Assembly: GCA_019348495.1 (NCBI GenBank) | Contig: JAHWJI010000005.1 | Span: 1 to 52,699 of the forward strand | Length of the DNA stretch: 52,699 nt | Direction: 5' to 3' | DNA from: Actinomycetota bacterium | GTDB lineage: Bacteria > Actinomycetota > Acidimicrobiia > Acidimicrobiales > CADCSY01 | Shown here: positions 25,029 to 32,999 of the stretch, in pieces | Position numbering within the stretch: the first letter of the stretch is position 1 | Layout: each line of letters opens with the position of its first letter | The notes under the pieces: model-generated | The model's database searches: none | What the model was told of the DNA's origin: nothing | What the model saw: only the letters and a program-made list of their open reading frames with translations | Made by a program: the position numbers and the translations under genes

Positions 25029-25424
25029 GTGCACGTCCTGTCCAGTCGCATCCTGGTCCGCCCCGTCGATCTCGACCGCGCCCTGGCCTTCTACGGCGAC
25101 ACGCTGGGCCTGGCCGTGTCCCGGGAGTTCGGGGCGGGGTCGCAGCGCGGTGTGGTGTTCTTCCTCGGCGGGGGCTTCCTCGAGGTCTCCGGACGTGCCA
25201 CCGACACCGCCGGGTCGGCCGTGGAGCTGTGGCTCCAGGTGGACGACGTCGACGCCGTGCGCGCCGAGTTGGAGGTGGCGGGCGTCGAGATCCTACGGCC
25301 GCCTGTGGTCGAGCCTTGGGGGTTGCGCGAGATGTGGATCGCCGATCCCGACGGACTGCGCATCGTCGTGGTGGAAGTACCGCCCGACCACCCCCTGCGG
25401 CGCCGACCGGCTGTGGCGAGCTGA
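25029..25424 (+). CDS. VOC (glyoxalase/bleomycin-resistance) superfamily protein
   Basis: 131 residues from GTG 25029 (family-like start MHVLSSRILVRPVDLDRALAFYGDTLGL). The two beta-alpha-beta-beta-beta halves are visible: residues ~5-60, with FGAGSQRGVVFFLGGGFLEVSG, and ~65-125, with VELWLQVDDVDAVRAELEVAGVEI and WGLREMWIADPDGLRIVVVEVP. Metal-site residues (H2, E in the first half, E near the C-terminus) are plausible. Activity could be isomerase, dioxygenase or antibiotic binding; it cannot be decided from sequence. Confidence 0.85.
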   Translation: MHVLSSRILVRPVDLDRALAFYGDTLGLAVSREFGAGSQRGVVFFLGGGFLEVSGRATDTAGSAVELWLQVDDVDAVRAELEVAGVEILRPPVVEPWGLREMWIADPDGLRIVVVEVPPDHPLRRRPAVAS

Positions 25425-25533
25425 GTGGTGACGGGGCTGGAGATGCCAGGGCTGCCGGCCGGGTCGGCTACCCGCCGATCGGGTACAACGCCCTCAACGT
25501 CCCACCGGGCCGTTGCGACAAGGAGGAGGACGA

Positions 25534-25797
25534 GTGATCGGATTCATCGTGTTCGGCCTGGTGGTCGGCGTCATCGCCCGTCTATTGGTTCCCGGTCGCC
25601 AGCATCTGAGCATCGTCGTCACCCTGCTGCTCGGGGTGGTCGGCTCGGTCGTGGGCGGCGTCGTGGCCAACCTGTTGGGCACGGGCAACATCTTCGAGCT
25701 CAACATCATCGGCTCGCTCGTGGCCATCGCCACCGCGGTCGTCCTCATCGTGATGGCGTCACGGGCCAACATGGTCCGCCGCCACCACCAACCTTGA
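25534..25797 (+). CDS. GlsB/YeaQ/YmgE family small membrane protein
   Basis: 87 residues from GTG 25534, with a strong Shine-Dalgarno sequence (AGGAGGA) 7 nt upstream. Three hydrophobic helices: IGFIVFGLVVGVIARLLVPG, then IVVTLLLGVVGSVVGGVVANLLG, then IIGSLVAIATAVVLIVMASR. The GxxARLLxPG and GxxGSxxGG motifs are those of the transglycosylase-associated/GlsB family, linked to envelope or acid stress. It ends in a short basic tail. Confidence 0.88.
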   Translation: MIGFIVFGLVVGVIARLLVPGRQHLSIVVTLLLGVVGSVVGGVVANLLGTGNIFELNIIGSLVAIATAVVLIVMASRANMVRRHHQP

Positions 25798-25810
25798 TTC
25801 CGCAAGAGAC

Positions 25811-25959
25811 GAGCTACACGTCGGGAACCAGGTAGTCCACGCCGACGCAGCGGTGGATCGGTCTCCATCGAGAAGCTGACGGAGCCCTCCAGCACGCGGA
25901 CCACCCCCAGGTACGGTCAGCCGCCCGTCCTCTCGGAAGCCGGTGATCCGACGCTTCAT
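25811..25959 (-). pseudogene. Decayed small gene fragment (DUF3565/DUF1971-like pieces)
   Basis: From ATG 25959 the frame reads MKRRITGFREDGRLTVP, like the start of DUF3565 proteins. In the next frame, from about 25910, it reads GVVRVLEGSVSFSMETDPPL, like the core of DUF1971 (tellurite-resistance-like) proteins. No frame is intact over the whole stretch, so these look like frameshifted relics of one or two small genes. Family matches are from memory. Confidence 0.3.
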
Positions 25960-25989
25960 GGGGGACGAGGTCGCTGGCGGCGGTGGCAG

Positions 25990-26451
25990 TCAGCCTTGGT
26001 TGCGACGGCACTCCTCCCGCTCGATGGAGCGGAGCTGGTCGAGTCGGGGCTGGTGGCGGCCTCCCTCGAAGGCCGTGGTGAGGAAGATGTCGACGATGAG
26101 CAGGGCGAAGGCGTCGGCAAGGATGCGGGCCCCGAGGGAGAGGACGTTGGCGTCGTTGTGCTGGCGGGCCAGCCGGGCGGTGAACTCATCGAGGCAGAGG
26201 GCGGCACGTACGCCATGGACCTTGTTGGCGGCAATGGCTTCGCCCTGACCGCTGCCCCCGATGACGATGCCCCGGTCGGCCTCCCCGCCGACCACGGCCC
26301 GCCCGGCGGCGGCGCACAGGTCGGGGTAGTCCACCCGCTCCTCGGAGTGGGTGCCGAGGTCGTTCACCTCGTGGTCGCTGTCGCCCAGGGCGTCGATGAC
26401 GACACCCTTGAGCCGGTAGCCGGCGTGGTCGGCGGCGATGGCGATGCGCAT
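25990..26451 (-). CDS. rpiB: Ribose-5-phosphate isomerase B
   Basis: 153 residues from ATG 26451. It interconverts ribose-5-phosphate and ribulose-5-phosphate in the pentose phosphate pathway. N-terminus MRIAIAADHAGYRLK with the Asp-His pair; active-site loop IVIGGSGQGEAIAANKVHGVRAAL. As in the mycobacterial enzyme, the Cys used by E. coli RpiB is replaced by Gly and a Glu in G-Q-G-E can act as the base. HNDANVLSLGAR and the phosphate-binding EGGRHQPRL close to the C-terminus are present. A complete, probably active enzyme. Confidence 0.93.
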   Translation of the reverse strand: MRIAIAADHAGYRLKGVVIDALGDSDHEVNDLGTHSEERVDYPDLCAAAGRAVVGGEADRGIVIGGSGQGEAIAANKVHGVRAALCLDEFTARLARQHNDANVLSLGARILADAFALLIVDIFLTTAFEGGRHQPRLDQLRSIEREECRRNQG

Positions 26452-26570
26452 CAACCGGTGCGAAGGTGGCGAGACGGTGCTTGAGAGCCCACGACGACAT
26501 TCTGCCCAACGCGACCGCCCTTCACCAGGGGGCGGTGACCCATGGAGTGACCGGTGGTTCCACGGTGGGC

Positions 26571-26882
26571 TCACAGCGTCTCGGTGGCGATGAGGATCAA
26601 CATGCCCGCCGCCAGGGTGAGCCCCACGTTGCCGGTCCGCCAAGCCACGAACGTGGCCACGATGCCAGCGAGGAGCCGGGGCTGGAGCAGGTCGAGCTCG
26701 CCCTCGGGGCGCACGAGAGCGGGGAGGACGATTGCGGCCAGCACCGCCGGTGGTATCTGGCGCAGCACACGGGTGGTGGCTGGAGGAACGTTGGCCAACC
26801 GGTGAGCGAAGGCGAGGAACGACGCCCGCATGGCGTAGGTCCCGGCCCCGGCCAGGACGATGGCGAACCACAGGCGCGTCAT
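26571..26882 (-). CDS. azlD: AzlD-type branched-chain amino acid exporter small subunit
   Basis: 103 residues with four hydrophobic segments. The family start TRLWFAIVLAGAGTYAMRASFLAF and the motif LRQIPPAVLAAIVLPAL are typical of AzlD. Its ATG overlaps the stop of azlC (ATGA at 26882-26879). With AzlC it exports branched-chain amino acids or analogues. Confidence 0.9.
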   Translation of the reverse strand: MTRLWFAIVLAGAGTYAMRASFLAFAHRLANVPPATTRVLRQIPPAVLAAIVLPALVRPEGELDLLQPRLLAGIVATFVAWRTGNVGLTLAAGMLILIATETL

Positions 26883-27598
26883 GAGGTCGGTTGGTCCGGT
26901 GGTCGCCCGGCCCGATCGCTCGACAGGTCGCTGAGGACGCCAGCGGCGACGCCGAACGCGGCGCCGACCAGGATCGACAGCGGACCGGCTCCCACCTCGG
27001 CTGCGATCACGGCCGAGGTGCCGCCGATCGCGGCGGCGGCCGTGGCGGGAAGGGTGATGAGCAGGGGGACCAGGAGCACGAGGAACACGAGGGGGACGGC
27101 GAAGTCGAGGGGAACGTCTTGGGGGACGGCACGCCCGACCAGGACACCGATGATCGTCGCCATCTGCCAGGACAGCCAGAGCATGGTGCCCGCACCCAGG
27201 TAGTACGGCAGCCGGGACTCGGGATCGGTCCCCGCCGACCAGCGGATGACGGAGAGGGCGTATGCCTGGTCGGTGAGGAGGTAGGCGGCACCAAGCCGGC
27301 GGCGCAGCCGTTCGTGGCCCAGATAGGGGGCCAGCGAAGCCGAGTAGAGCACCAGGCGGAGGTTGACCACCCAGGCGGCGAGCACGGCGACCGCGGCCGA
27401 GCCACCTTCGGCGAGCACCTCGGCAGCAGCGAGTTGCGCAGCGCCGGCGAACACGATGCCCGAGAGCCCGATCGCCGCCCAGGCACCGAGGCCCTCGGCG
27501 ACCGGTACGGCGCCGGCCACCAGCCCGAAGGGCACGACCCCGAGGAGCATGGGCGCCACGGCGACAGCCCCGGCGCGAGCCTCGGCGAGCAGGTGCAC
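26879..27598 (-). CDS. azlC: AzlC-type branched-chain amino acid exporter large subunit
   Basis: About 239 residues from GTG 27598 (a TTG at 27601 is an alternative). Six to seven membrane helices. Family motifs: APMLLGVVPFGLVAGAV, GIVFAGAAQLAAAEVLAEG, VVNLRLVLYSASLAPYLGH, and LLTDQAYALSVIRW. It is the main channel subunit of the AzlCD export pair; azlD follows with a 4-nt overlap. No Shine-Dalgarno sequence or -10 is obvious before the start. Confidence 0.9.
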   Translation of the reverse strand: MHLLAEARAGAVAVAPMLLGVVPFGLVAGAVPVAEGLGAWAAIGLSGIVFAGAAQLAAAEVLAEGGSAAVAVLAAWVVNLRLVLYSASLAPYLGHERLRRRLGAAYLLTDQAYALSVIRWSAGTDPESRLPYYLGAGTMLWLSWQMATIIGVLVGRAVPQDVPLDFAVPLVFLVLLVPLLITLPATAAAAIGGTSAVIAAEVGAGPLSILVGAAFGVAAGVLSDLSSDRAGRPPDQPTS

Positions 27599-28026
27599 CA
27601 AGAGATGATGGTGCTCGGCGCTCCGTGCCGGGCACTCTTTTCGACTCGACCGAGTCCCAGGCCCGGAGCGGGGGCAAGACAGCGTGCAACTGCCACTTCG
27701 ATGGTGGGGGTAGGGCGAGCGGCACGACTACGGGAACGGTTGGAGGCAGCATGGTGCTCGCGTGGCCATCCGAGGACAAGGTGATGGGCAAGCTGGGAAG
27801 CTGTGGCCCCTGGCGGCCGGGGTACCGACGCCGATGAGGCCGAGGCGCGTCTTCAGCCGCCCCCGCTCGGGGACCGGCCCGCCTCACTGGACACGAGCGA
27901 CAGGTCTGTTCCGGTTGCCACAGTGACCGTGCCTCCGCCCGCCGCCGTGGCCGCAACCGCCGAGACCTCTACACCGACCGAGCCCGTCTGAACCAGCAGC
28001 GGGGGAACCAGAGCCGAGGAGAGACG
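27599..28026. other. Intergenic region without a recognisable gene
   Basis: 428 bp between divergent azlC and the DUF2231-Rieske gene. Short open frames exist (for example a Pro/Ala/Thr-rich one ending at 27991), but none has a convincing start signal or family pattern. It should contain both divergent promoters. The last 12 bp hold the GAGGAGAG Shine-Dalgarno sequence of the next gene. Confidence 0.5.
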
Positions 28027-28893
28027 ATGCCCATCAGGTTGCAGGCGCTAGCGCAGCGAGCCGAGGAGCTTGCCATCTTCGACCGGCCCGGCACGTGGCT
28101 GGGGCGGCAGGTGAGCCGCATCGTCAAGCCAGGGCCGGCGAAGGACGCCCTGAGCGGTACCTGGCTGGGACACCCGCTCCACCCGCTGCTCACCGATGTC
28201 CCCATCGGCGCCTGGGCCAGCTCTTTGGTCCTCGACCTCGTCGGAGGGAACCAGACCCGCCGGGCGGCCAGGATGCTGGTCGGGGTGGGCCTGGTCAGCG
28301 CCGCGCCGACGGCGGCGGCGGGGCTCAGCGACTTCTCGGACACCTCCGGGGTGGAGCGCCGGGTCGGCGCCGTCCACGCCACCTTCAACTCGGTGGCCCT
28401 CTGCCTCTACGCCGCGTCCTGGCTGGCTCGCCGACGAGGGCGGCACTCGACAGGGGTGGCTCTCGGCCTGGGCGGCGGACTCGCCGTGGTCGGCGGTGGC
28501 TTCCTCGGTGGCCACCTTGCCTATGGGATGGGGCTGGGGGTCGACCGCACGGCCTTCGACCAGGAGCCCGGGGAGTGGACGCCGGTGGTCGAGGAGTCCC
28601 AACTGGCCGAGGGCCAGCCGACGTCGGCCGAGGCCGGTGACGTCCCCCTGGTGTTGGTGCGCCAGGAGGGGCGCGTGCTGGCCCTGGCCGACACCTGCAC
28701 CCATCGGGGCGGTCCCCTCCACCAGGGCGAGCTCGAGGCCGACGCCGTCATCGTCTGCCCCTGGCACGGCAGCGCCTTTGCAATGGAGGACGGCGAGGTC
28801 GTGCGCGGACCTGCCACGGCCCGCCAGCCCGCCTATCAGACCAGAGTGATCGACGGCACCGTCGAAGTCCGCCTGGGCCAACCCTCGGCGTAG
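28027..28893 (+). CDS. DUF2231 membrane domain fused to a Rieske 2Fe-2S domain
   Basis: 288 residues. Residues ~40-185 are a DUF2231 four-helix membrane domain (WLGHPLHPLLTDVPIGAWASSLVLDLVGG, VSAAPTAAAGLSDFSD, VHATFNSVALCLYAASWLARR, GGFLGGHLAYGMGLGVDR). Residues ~195-288 are a Rieske domain with ligands C-T-H-R-G-G (CTHRGGPLHQG) and CPWHGSAFAMEDGEV. A quinone- or heme-linked electron-transfer role at the membrane is likely; the partner is unknown. Strong Shine-Dalgarno sequence. Fusions of this kind occur in other actinobacteria. Confidence 0.9.
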   Translation: MPIRLQALAQRAEELAIFDRPGTWLGRQVSRIVKPGPAKDALSGTWLGHPLHPLLTDVPIGAWASSLVLDLVGGNQTRRAARMLVGVGLVSAAPTAAAGLSDFSDTSGVERRVGAVHATFNSVALCLYAASWLARRRGRHSTGVALGLGGGLAVVGGGFLGGHLAYGMGLGVDRTAFDQEPGEWTPVVEESQLAEGQPTSAEAGDVPLVLVRQEGRVLALADTCTHRGGPLHQGELEADAVIVCPWHGSAFAMEDGEVVRGPATARQPAYQTRVIDGTVEVRLGQPSA

Positions 28894-28920
28894 CCGGCGC
28901 CGCCCGACGAGAGGAACATC

Positions 28921-29559
28921 GTGATGCAGCGGTACGCGTGGGCGACGGCCGCCATCGTCGTCGCTCTCGTGCTCGCCTTCGCCGCCGTCGAGGCGGCCGG
29001 TGTCGGCGTGCTGAGCGACCCGCGCGCCGCCATGTCCGACGGCGGTGCCTTCGCCGCCCTCGTCGGCGTGGGGTTGCTTATCGGCGACGTCGTGCTGCCG
29101 GTTCCGTCCAGCCTGGTGATGCTGGCCCACGGCGCCCTGTTCGGGGTGGGGCTCGGTACGCTCCTCTCGCTCCTCGGCACGGTCGGCGCCGCCGTCGCCG
29201 GCGTGTGGATCGGTCGGCGCAGCGAGCGTCTGCTCGGTGTACCCGCTGGCGAACGCCGGCGGGCCCAGGATCTCGTCGACCGGTGGGGTGCGGTCGCCGT
29301 CGTGGCCACCCGGCCGGTGCCGGTGCTCGCCGAGGCCGTGGTGATCATGGCTGGGGCAGCCGGCGCATCGGCGCTTCAGGTCGCCGTCGCCGCCGCCGCC
29401 GGGGGGTTGCCGGCGGCGGTGCTCTACGCCCTGGCCGGCTCCCTCGTGGTCCACGCAGCCAGTGGCGCAGCGGTGTTTCTCGCCGTGGTGGCCCTGGCTG
29501 CGGTGTTCTGGCTGGTCTCGACCCGGCAGCGCAACGGCTCAGGGCTGCGGCGGACGTGA
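28921..29559 (+). CDS. VTT-domain (DedA/SNARE-associated-like) membrane protein
   Basis: 212 residues, start GTG 28921 or ATG 28924 after GAGGAAC. About five hydrophobic segments. The core LLIGDVVLPVPSSLVMLAHGALFGVGLGTLLSLLG and the second re-entrant motif VVATRPVPVLAEAVVIMAGAAG are the paired P-V-P and R-P-x-P elements of VTT/DedA proteins (flippase-like or TVP38/TMEM64 type). Its stop overlaps the ATG of a decayed downstream gene (TGATG at 29557-29561). Confidence 0.75.
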   Translation: MMQRYAWATAAIVVALVLAFAAVEAAGVGVLSDPRAAMSDGGAFAALVGVGLLIGDVVLPVPSSLVMLAHGALFGVGLGTLLSLLGTVGAAVAGVWIGRRSERLLGVPAGERRRAQDLVDRWGAVAVVATRPVPVLAEAVVIMAGAAGASALQVAVAAAAGGLPAAVLYALAGSLVVHAASGAAVFLAVVALAAVFWLVSTRQRNGSGLRRT

Positions 29560-29845
29560 TGGATGAGGTCCGCCTCGAGGTGGTCGCCTCCGGGTTCGAC
29601 TTCCCGACCAGCGCGGTGGTCGACGACCACGGCGTCGTCCACGTCGTCGAGTCGGGGCTCGCATTCGGGGGAGCCGAGCCGGCGGCACGGTGTGGCGGGT
29701 CGGCCTCGACGGCGAGCGGGAGCTGGTCGTCGAGGGGCTGCGCCCGCCAGTGAACGCGATCGCCGCCCACGCCGCCGCGGCCAGGTCGGCGGGGAGGAGC
29801 TGTGGTCTGCCGCCCGCTGGGGCTGCCCAGCACCTTCTCGAGCGA
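29559..29845 (+). pseudogene. Frameshifted, truncated sorbosone-dehydrogenase/SMP-30-like gene
   Basis: From ATG 29559 the frame reads LEVVASGFDFPTSAVVDDHG then VVHVVESGLAFGGAEP. One base is lost near 29683, and the sequence resumes in the next frame as GTVWRVGLDGERELVVEGLR followed by PPVNAIAAH. This is the N-terminal ~70 residues of a beta-propeller glucose/sorbosone dehydrogenase-like protein. The remainder is missing and the piece ends at the tRNA-Pro gene. The start still overlaps the upstream VTT stop, so it was once a coupled operon partner. Confidence 0.65.
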
Positions 29846-29850
29846 GTGAG

Positions 29851-29925
29851 TCGGGAAGGCGGGATTCGAACCCGCGACCTCAGCGTCCCGAACGCTGCGC
29901 GCTAACCAAGCTGCGCTACTTCCCG
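29851..29925 (-). tRNA. tRNA-Pro (anticodon CGG)
   Basis: Complete cloverleaf on the minus strand: acceptor CGGGAAG/CTTCCCG with discriminator A at 29851, D-arm GCGC...GCGC, anticodon stem CAGCG/CGCTG with loop TTCGGGA (anticodon CGG), T-arm GCGGG-TTCGAAT-CCCGC. CCA is not encoded. The receiver-protein gene upstream ends only 12 bp from its 5' end. Confidence 0.96.
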
Positions 29926-29937
29926 GAGAGCCCGATC

Positions 29938-30381
29938 CTACCCGAGCGACATGGGTACACCGCCGGAGGGAGCGGTGTGGGCCATCGGCGCGTCGGTGGT
30001 GTCGTGGTAGGTCTCGCCGGCCAACAGGGCATGCACGGCCCGGCGCAGCCGGATGGGGTCGAGGGGCTTGATCAGCCAGCCTTCCGCCCCGGATCGTCGG
30101 GCCAAGAAGACATCGGCGCGTCGGTCGAGGAGCATGAGCACGGGCACGTGGCCCACCCGGCCCGCACCCTCCTCCAGGCGCAGGTTGAGACAGGCGGCCA
30201 TGCCCCCCATGTTGCCGATCTGGAGGTCGAGCACCACGAGGTCGGGCAGGCGCTCGACCACCGCGGGCAGCACGTCGAGGCCGGCGAGCACGCTGCGCAC
30301 CTCGATCTCGGGCCCACCTACGCCGGCAGTGACCTCATCGAGGACCCAGGGGGCGTCGCTGGCAACCAGGATGTCGGCCAT
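29938..30381 (-). CDS. Response-regulator receiver-domain protein
   Basis: 147 residues from ATG 30381. A single receiver domain: acidic pocket in ILVASDAPWVLDEV, phospho-acceptor Asp in LPDLVVLDLQIGNMGG, Thr/Ser-type switch region VLMLLDRRADV, and conserved Lys in GWLIKPLDPIRLRRAVHALL. A ~25-residue polar tail follows. There is no output domain, so it would signal by protein-protein contact. Divergent from a STAS protein 96 bp away. A TACGCT box lies 8 nt before the start. Confidence 0.85.
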   Translation of the reverse strand: MADILVASDAPWVLDEVTAGVGGPEIEVRSVLAGLDVLPAVVERLPDLVVLDLQIGNMGGMAACLNLRLEEGAGRVGHVPVLMLLDRRADVFLARRSGAEGWLIKPLDPIRLRRAVHALLAGETYHDTTDAPMAHTAPSGGVPMSLG

Positions 30382-30389
30382 GGTGGCCG

Positions 30390-30395
30390 AGCGTA
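30390..30395 (-). promoter_or_regulatory. -10 box of the receiver gene
   Basis: TACGCT on the minus strand, 8 nt before ATG 30381; leaderless-type spacing. Confidence 0.35.
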
Positions 30396-30477
30396 CCCGT
30401 CGGGTCGCCGAGCGGCCGCGGGTAGGGTGTCGCCCCGGCGCCCCGCCTCTTTCTGCCCGCCAGCCCTTGGAGGTCCC

Positions 30478-30837
30478 GTGCTCGAGATCAACGTCGACGA
30501 CACCGGGGAGTACACCGTGTGCCGCCCCGTGGGCGAGCTCGATGCCTTCACCGTCGGGCAGTTCCGCGAGGTCCTCACCGAGCTGGGAGGCAGCCAGCGG
30601 CTGCTCATCGATCTCTCGGGCGTCCCCTTCCTCGACTCCGCCGGCCTCGGCGCCCTCATCGGCGGTGTGCGCCGGGCCCGCGAGGCGGGCGGCGACGTGG
30701 CCGTCTACGGTGCCCGTCCGGCCGTCGCCCGTCTGTTGCACACCACCGGCTTCGACCGCGTCGCCTCGGTCTCCGACGACGAAGCCTCGGCGGCGGTGGC
30801 CCTCTCCGACGCCCCACCCCCCGGTGTCGAGGGCTGA
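30478..30837 (+). CDS. STAS-domain anti-sigma-factor antagonist
   Basis: 119 residues from GTG 30478, with TTGGAGG Shine-Dalgarno sequence upstream. STAS fold: YTVCRPVGELDAFTVGQFREVL, then RLLIDLSGVPFLDSAGLGALIGGVRRAREAGGDVAVYG. The phosphorylatable Ser in LDSAGLGAL is present, so it can be switched by an RsbW/SpoIIAB-type kinase. The kinase and sigma factor are not in the window. The nearby divergent receiver protein makes a small stress-signalling pair plausible. Confidence 0.88.
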   Translation: MLEINVDDTGEYTVCRPVGELDAFTVGQFREVLTELGGSQRLLIDLSGVPFLDSAGLGALIGGVRRAREAGGDVAVYGARPAVARLLHTTGFDRVASVSDDEASAAVALSDAPPPGVEG

Positions 30838-30874
30838 GATCCGGACTCTGCCCTGTCCTCGGAGAGCACCCGAA

Positions 30875-31966
30875 TCACCTTGCCGGGAAGAGGTAGGTGG
30901 CGATGCGGGCCAGGGTGTCGAGGTCGTGCACGTCGTCGGCCAGGAAGGGCACTCGCACCACCGGCGCCGGCGCCACTTGCGCACTGAGCTCGGCCAGGGT
31001 CGACTCCTCCCCGTCGGCGATGGCCCGTAGATCACCCAGGTTGGCGAACAGCGAGCCGAGGGGGGTCCCGGCCAGCGTCCGGGCCCGGGCCCGGTCGGCC
31101 TCGGCCCGGCCCGAGCCGAAGCGAGGATGCAGGCGGTTGACGATCAACGATGCCACCGAGATGTCCGACTCCCCGAGCTTGGTGGCGAAGAACGACGCCT
31201 CGGCCACCGTGTCGGCCCGGGGCGAGGCCACCAGCACGTAGGCGGTGGCCGGGTCGACGAGCAGGGCCTGCACCCGGGCGGCCCGGTCCCGAAAGCCCTC
31301 CTCCATCCCCTCGAAGGCGCTGAAGAAGGCCAACGCGTCGTCGAGCACCTCGCCCCCCACCACCTTGGACACGGTGCGCACGAAGGCCTGGGCGGCCAGG
31401 TTGACCGCCCGCAGGTAGGCCCGCGTCGGGCTCATGAGCAGCCGGTAGAGGCGGTGGTCGAGGAAGTTGGTCAGGCGCCGGGAGGCGTCGATGAAGTCGA
31501 GGGCGTTGCGGGTCGGCGGGGTGTCGACCACCACGAGATCGAAGTCGGCCTCCTCGTGCAGCTCGTAGAGCTTCTCGCCGGCCATGTACTCCTGCGTGCC
31601 CGACAGGGCGCTGGAGATGTTGCGGTAGAAGCGGTTCGAGAGGATGCGCCGGGCCTGGTCCGCGTCGGCGCTGTGCTTGGCCACCAGGTCGTCGAAGGTG
31701 GACTTGGTGTCGAGCATCATGGCCCACAGCTCGCCGCTCCAGTCGCCTCCGATGCGGCTGGGGGTGTTGGTCAAGGTGCCGATGCCGAGGGTGTCGGCCA
31801 GGCGCTTGGCCGGGTCGATGGTCACCACCACGGCCCGGCGCCCCTCCCGGGCCCCCTGGAGCCCGAGGGCGGCGGCGGTGGTCGTCTTGCCCACTCCCCC
31901 CGACCCGCAGCACACGACGATGCCGGCGCGCTGGACGAGCTCGGCCAGGCTGGCGCCCGTGGTCAC
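30875..31966 (-). CDS. Get3/ArsA-like ATPase, second subunit (BagB-like)
   Basis: 363 residues from GTG 31966, overlapping the upstream ATPase stop (GTGA). Deviant Walker A CGSGGVGKTTTAAAL at 20-33, with Ser where ArsA/Get3 proteins usually have the signature Lys; switch I DPAKRLADTLGI, switch II VVVDTPPTRNALDFIDA. The segment ending VPFLADDVHDLDTLARIATYLF is like the C-terminus of Rv3680. In M. tuberculosis the equivalent pair, named BagA/BagB, are bacterial Get3-like proteins of unsettled client. No arsenite-binding Cys triad is seen, so arsenic export is unlikely. Confidence 0.88.
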   Translation of the reverse strand: MTTGASLAELVQRAGIVVCCGSGGVGKTTTAAALGLQGAREGRRAVVVTIDPAKRLADTLGIGTLTNTPSRIGGDWSGELWAMMLDTKSTFDDLVAKHSADADQARRILSNRFYRNISSALSGTQEYMAGEKLYELHEEADFDLVVVDTPPTRNALDFIDASRRLTNFLDHRLYRLLMSPTRAYLRAVNLAAQAFVRTVSKVVGGEVLDDALAFFSAFEGMEEGFRDRAARVQALLVDPATAYVLVASPRADTVAEASFFATKLGESDISVASLIVNRLHPRFGSGRAEADRARARTLAGTPLGSLFANLGDLRAIADGEESTLAELSAQVAPAPVVRVPFLADDVHDLDTLARIATYLFPAR

Positions 31967-32988
31967 GGCGTGGTCTCCGGCGAGGGCACCGGCGGGGTCT
32001 CCGGCGGCGGTGGATCCAGGGTGGTCACCTCGTCGCGCAGGGCGGCGGCCAGGACGTCGACGTGGGCCGGGCCCAGGTCGGCGGCGAAGAGGAAGGGTAG
32101 ACCCACGCGGGGGATGGGCAGTCGCTCGTCGAGGCGCTCGAGCTGTGCCTCCTGGAGCGCCTGGCGGTGACGGTGGAAGCTGGCGGCGCCGGCCAGGGCC
32201 TCGGCCTCGCCCGGCCGCAGGGTCACCCCCGCGGCATCGGCCGCCTCGGCGGGGTCGACGTCCAGGCCGGGCAGCGGGAGGTACAGGCCGTTGACCACCA
32301 CCGGACCGAGGCTGATGCCGAGCCGGTCCTCCAGGGTGAACGCCGTCTCCACCGCCTCGTTCACCGGTGTCTCCTCGGGCAGGGTGACGAGCATGACCGA
32401 GCAGCGGACGGGGTCGGTGAGCAGCTCGAGGACGTCGCGGGCCTGGGCGTTGATGGGCCCCACCCGCACGGCGTCGAGCAGGCCCCGGACCGACAGCAAG
32501 AAGGTGATGGCGTGGCCGGCGGCGGGGGCGTCGACGACGATGAGGTCGGCAGCCTCGCTGCGCTCCAGCGACTTCACCTTGCCGAGGATGAGGATGTCCT
32601 TGATGCCCGGTGCCGCGGTCGACACCACGTCCATGGCGCCGGTGGAGACCAGGCGCCGGGAGATGCGGCGCAGACCGTGGTCCTCCAGGTACTCGAGCAG
32701 GGCGTCGTCGGGGGTGATGGTGCGACCCCGGACCTCGGCGATGGTGCCCGCGGCCGGGGCCAGGCTGGACTCGATGTAGGTGAGGGGCGGGCGTCCGAAG
32801 AGACGGGCCAGGCCCGAGGCCTGCTCGACCTGCACGATCAACGTGGTGAGGCCCTGGCGTGCGGCCATGCGGGCCAGGGCGGCCGCGACCGTCGTCTTGC
32901 CCACGCCACCCTTCCCGGCAACGATGACCACTCGGGATGCACGTAGGAACTGGCCGGGGTCCACAGCTTCCTCTCCGGGGGAGACCAT
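31963..32988 (-). CDS. Get3/ArsA-like ATPase, first subunit (BagA-like)
   Basis: 341 residues from ATG 32988. Intact deviant Walker A GKGGVGKTT at 25-33; switch II in ADLIVVDAPAAGHAITFL; nucleotide-binding ending FLFAADLGPAHVDVLAAAL. It begins the two-gene operon with the next ATPase (4-nt overlap), so the products likely form a heterodimer with one standard and one altered P-loop. The start is only 11 bp from the divergent NfeD start. Pro-rich C-terminal tail. Confidence 0.88.
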   Translation of the reverse strand: MVSPGEEAVDPGQFLRASRVVIVAGKGGVGKTTVAAALARMAARQGLTTLIVQVEQASGLARLFGRPPLTYIESSLAPAAGTIAEVRGRTITPDDALLEYLEDHGLRRISRRLVSTGAMDVVSTAAPGIKDILILGKVKSLERSEAADLIVVDAPAAGHAITFLLSVRGLLDAVRVGPINAQARDVLELLTDPVRCSVMLVTLPEETPVNEAVETAFTLEDRLGISLGPVVVNGLYLPLPGLDVDPAEAADAAGVTLRPGEAEALAGAASFHRHRQALQEAQLERLDERLPIPRVGLPFLFAADLGPAHVDVLAAALRDEVTTLDPPPPETPPVPSPETTP

Positions 32989-32999
32989 CGGGCAGGCTA

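Noticed and set aside
22157-25051. Minus-strand open frame extending upstream of the NuoF-like gene through the aldehyde dehydrogenase and SDR
   Set aside because: Low-complexity antisense shadow; plus-strand genes there have complete catalytic motifs and start signals.
27599-28026. Pro/Ala/Thr-rich short frame 27803-27991 as a gene
   Set aside because: No start signal, no recognisable pattern, and composition typical of non-coding GC-rich sequence.
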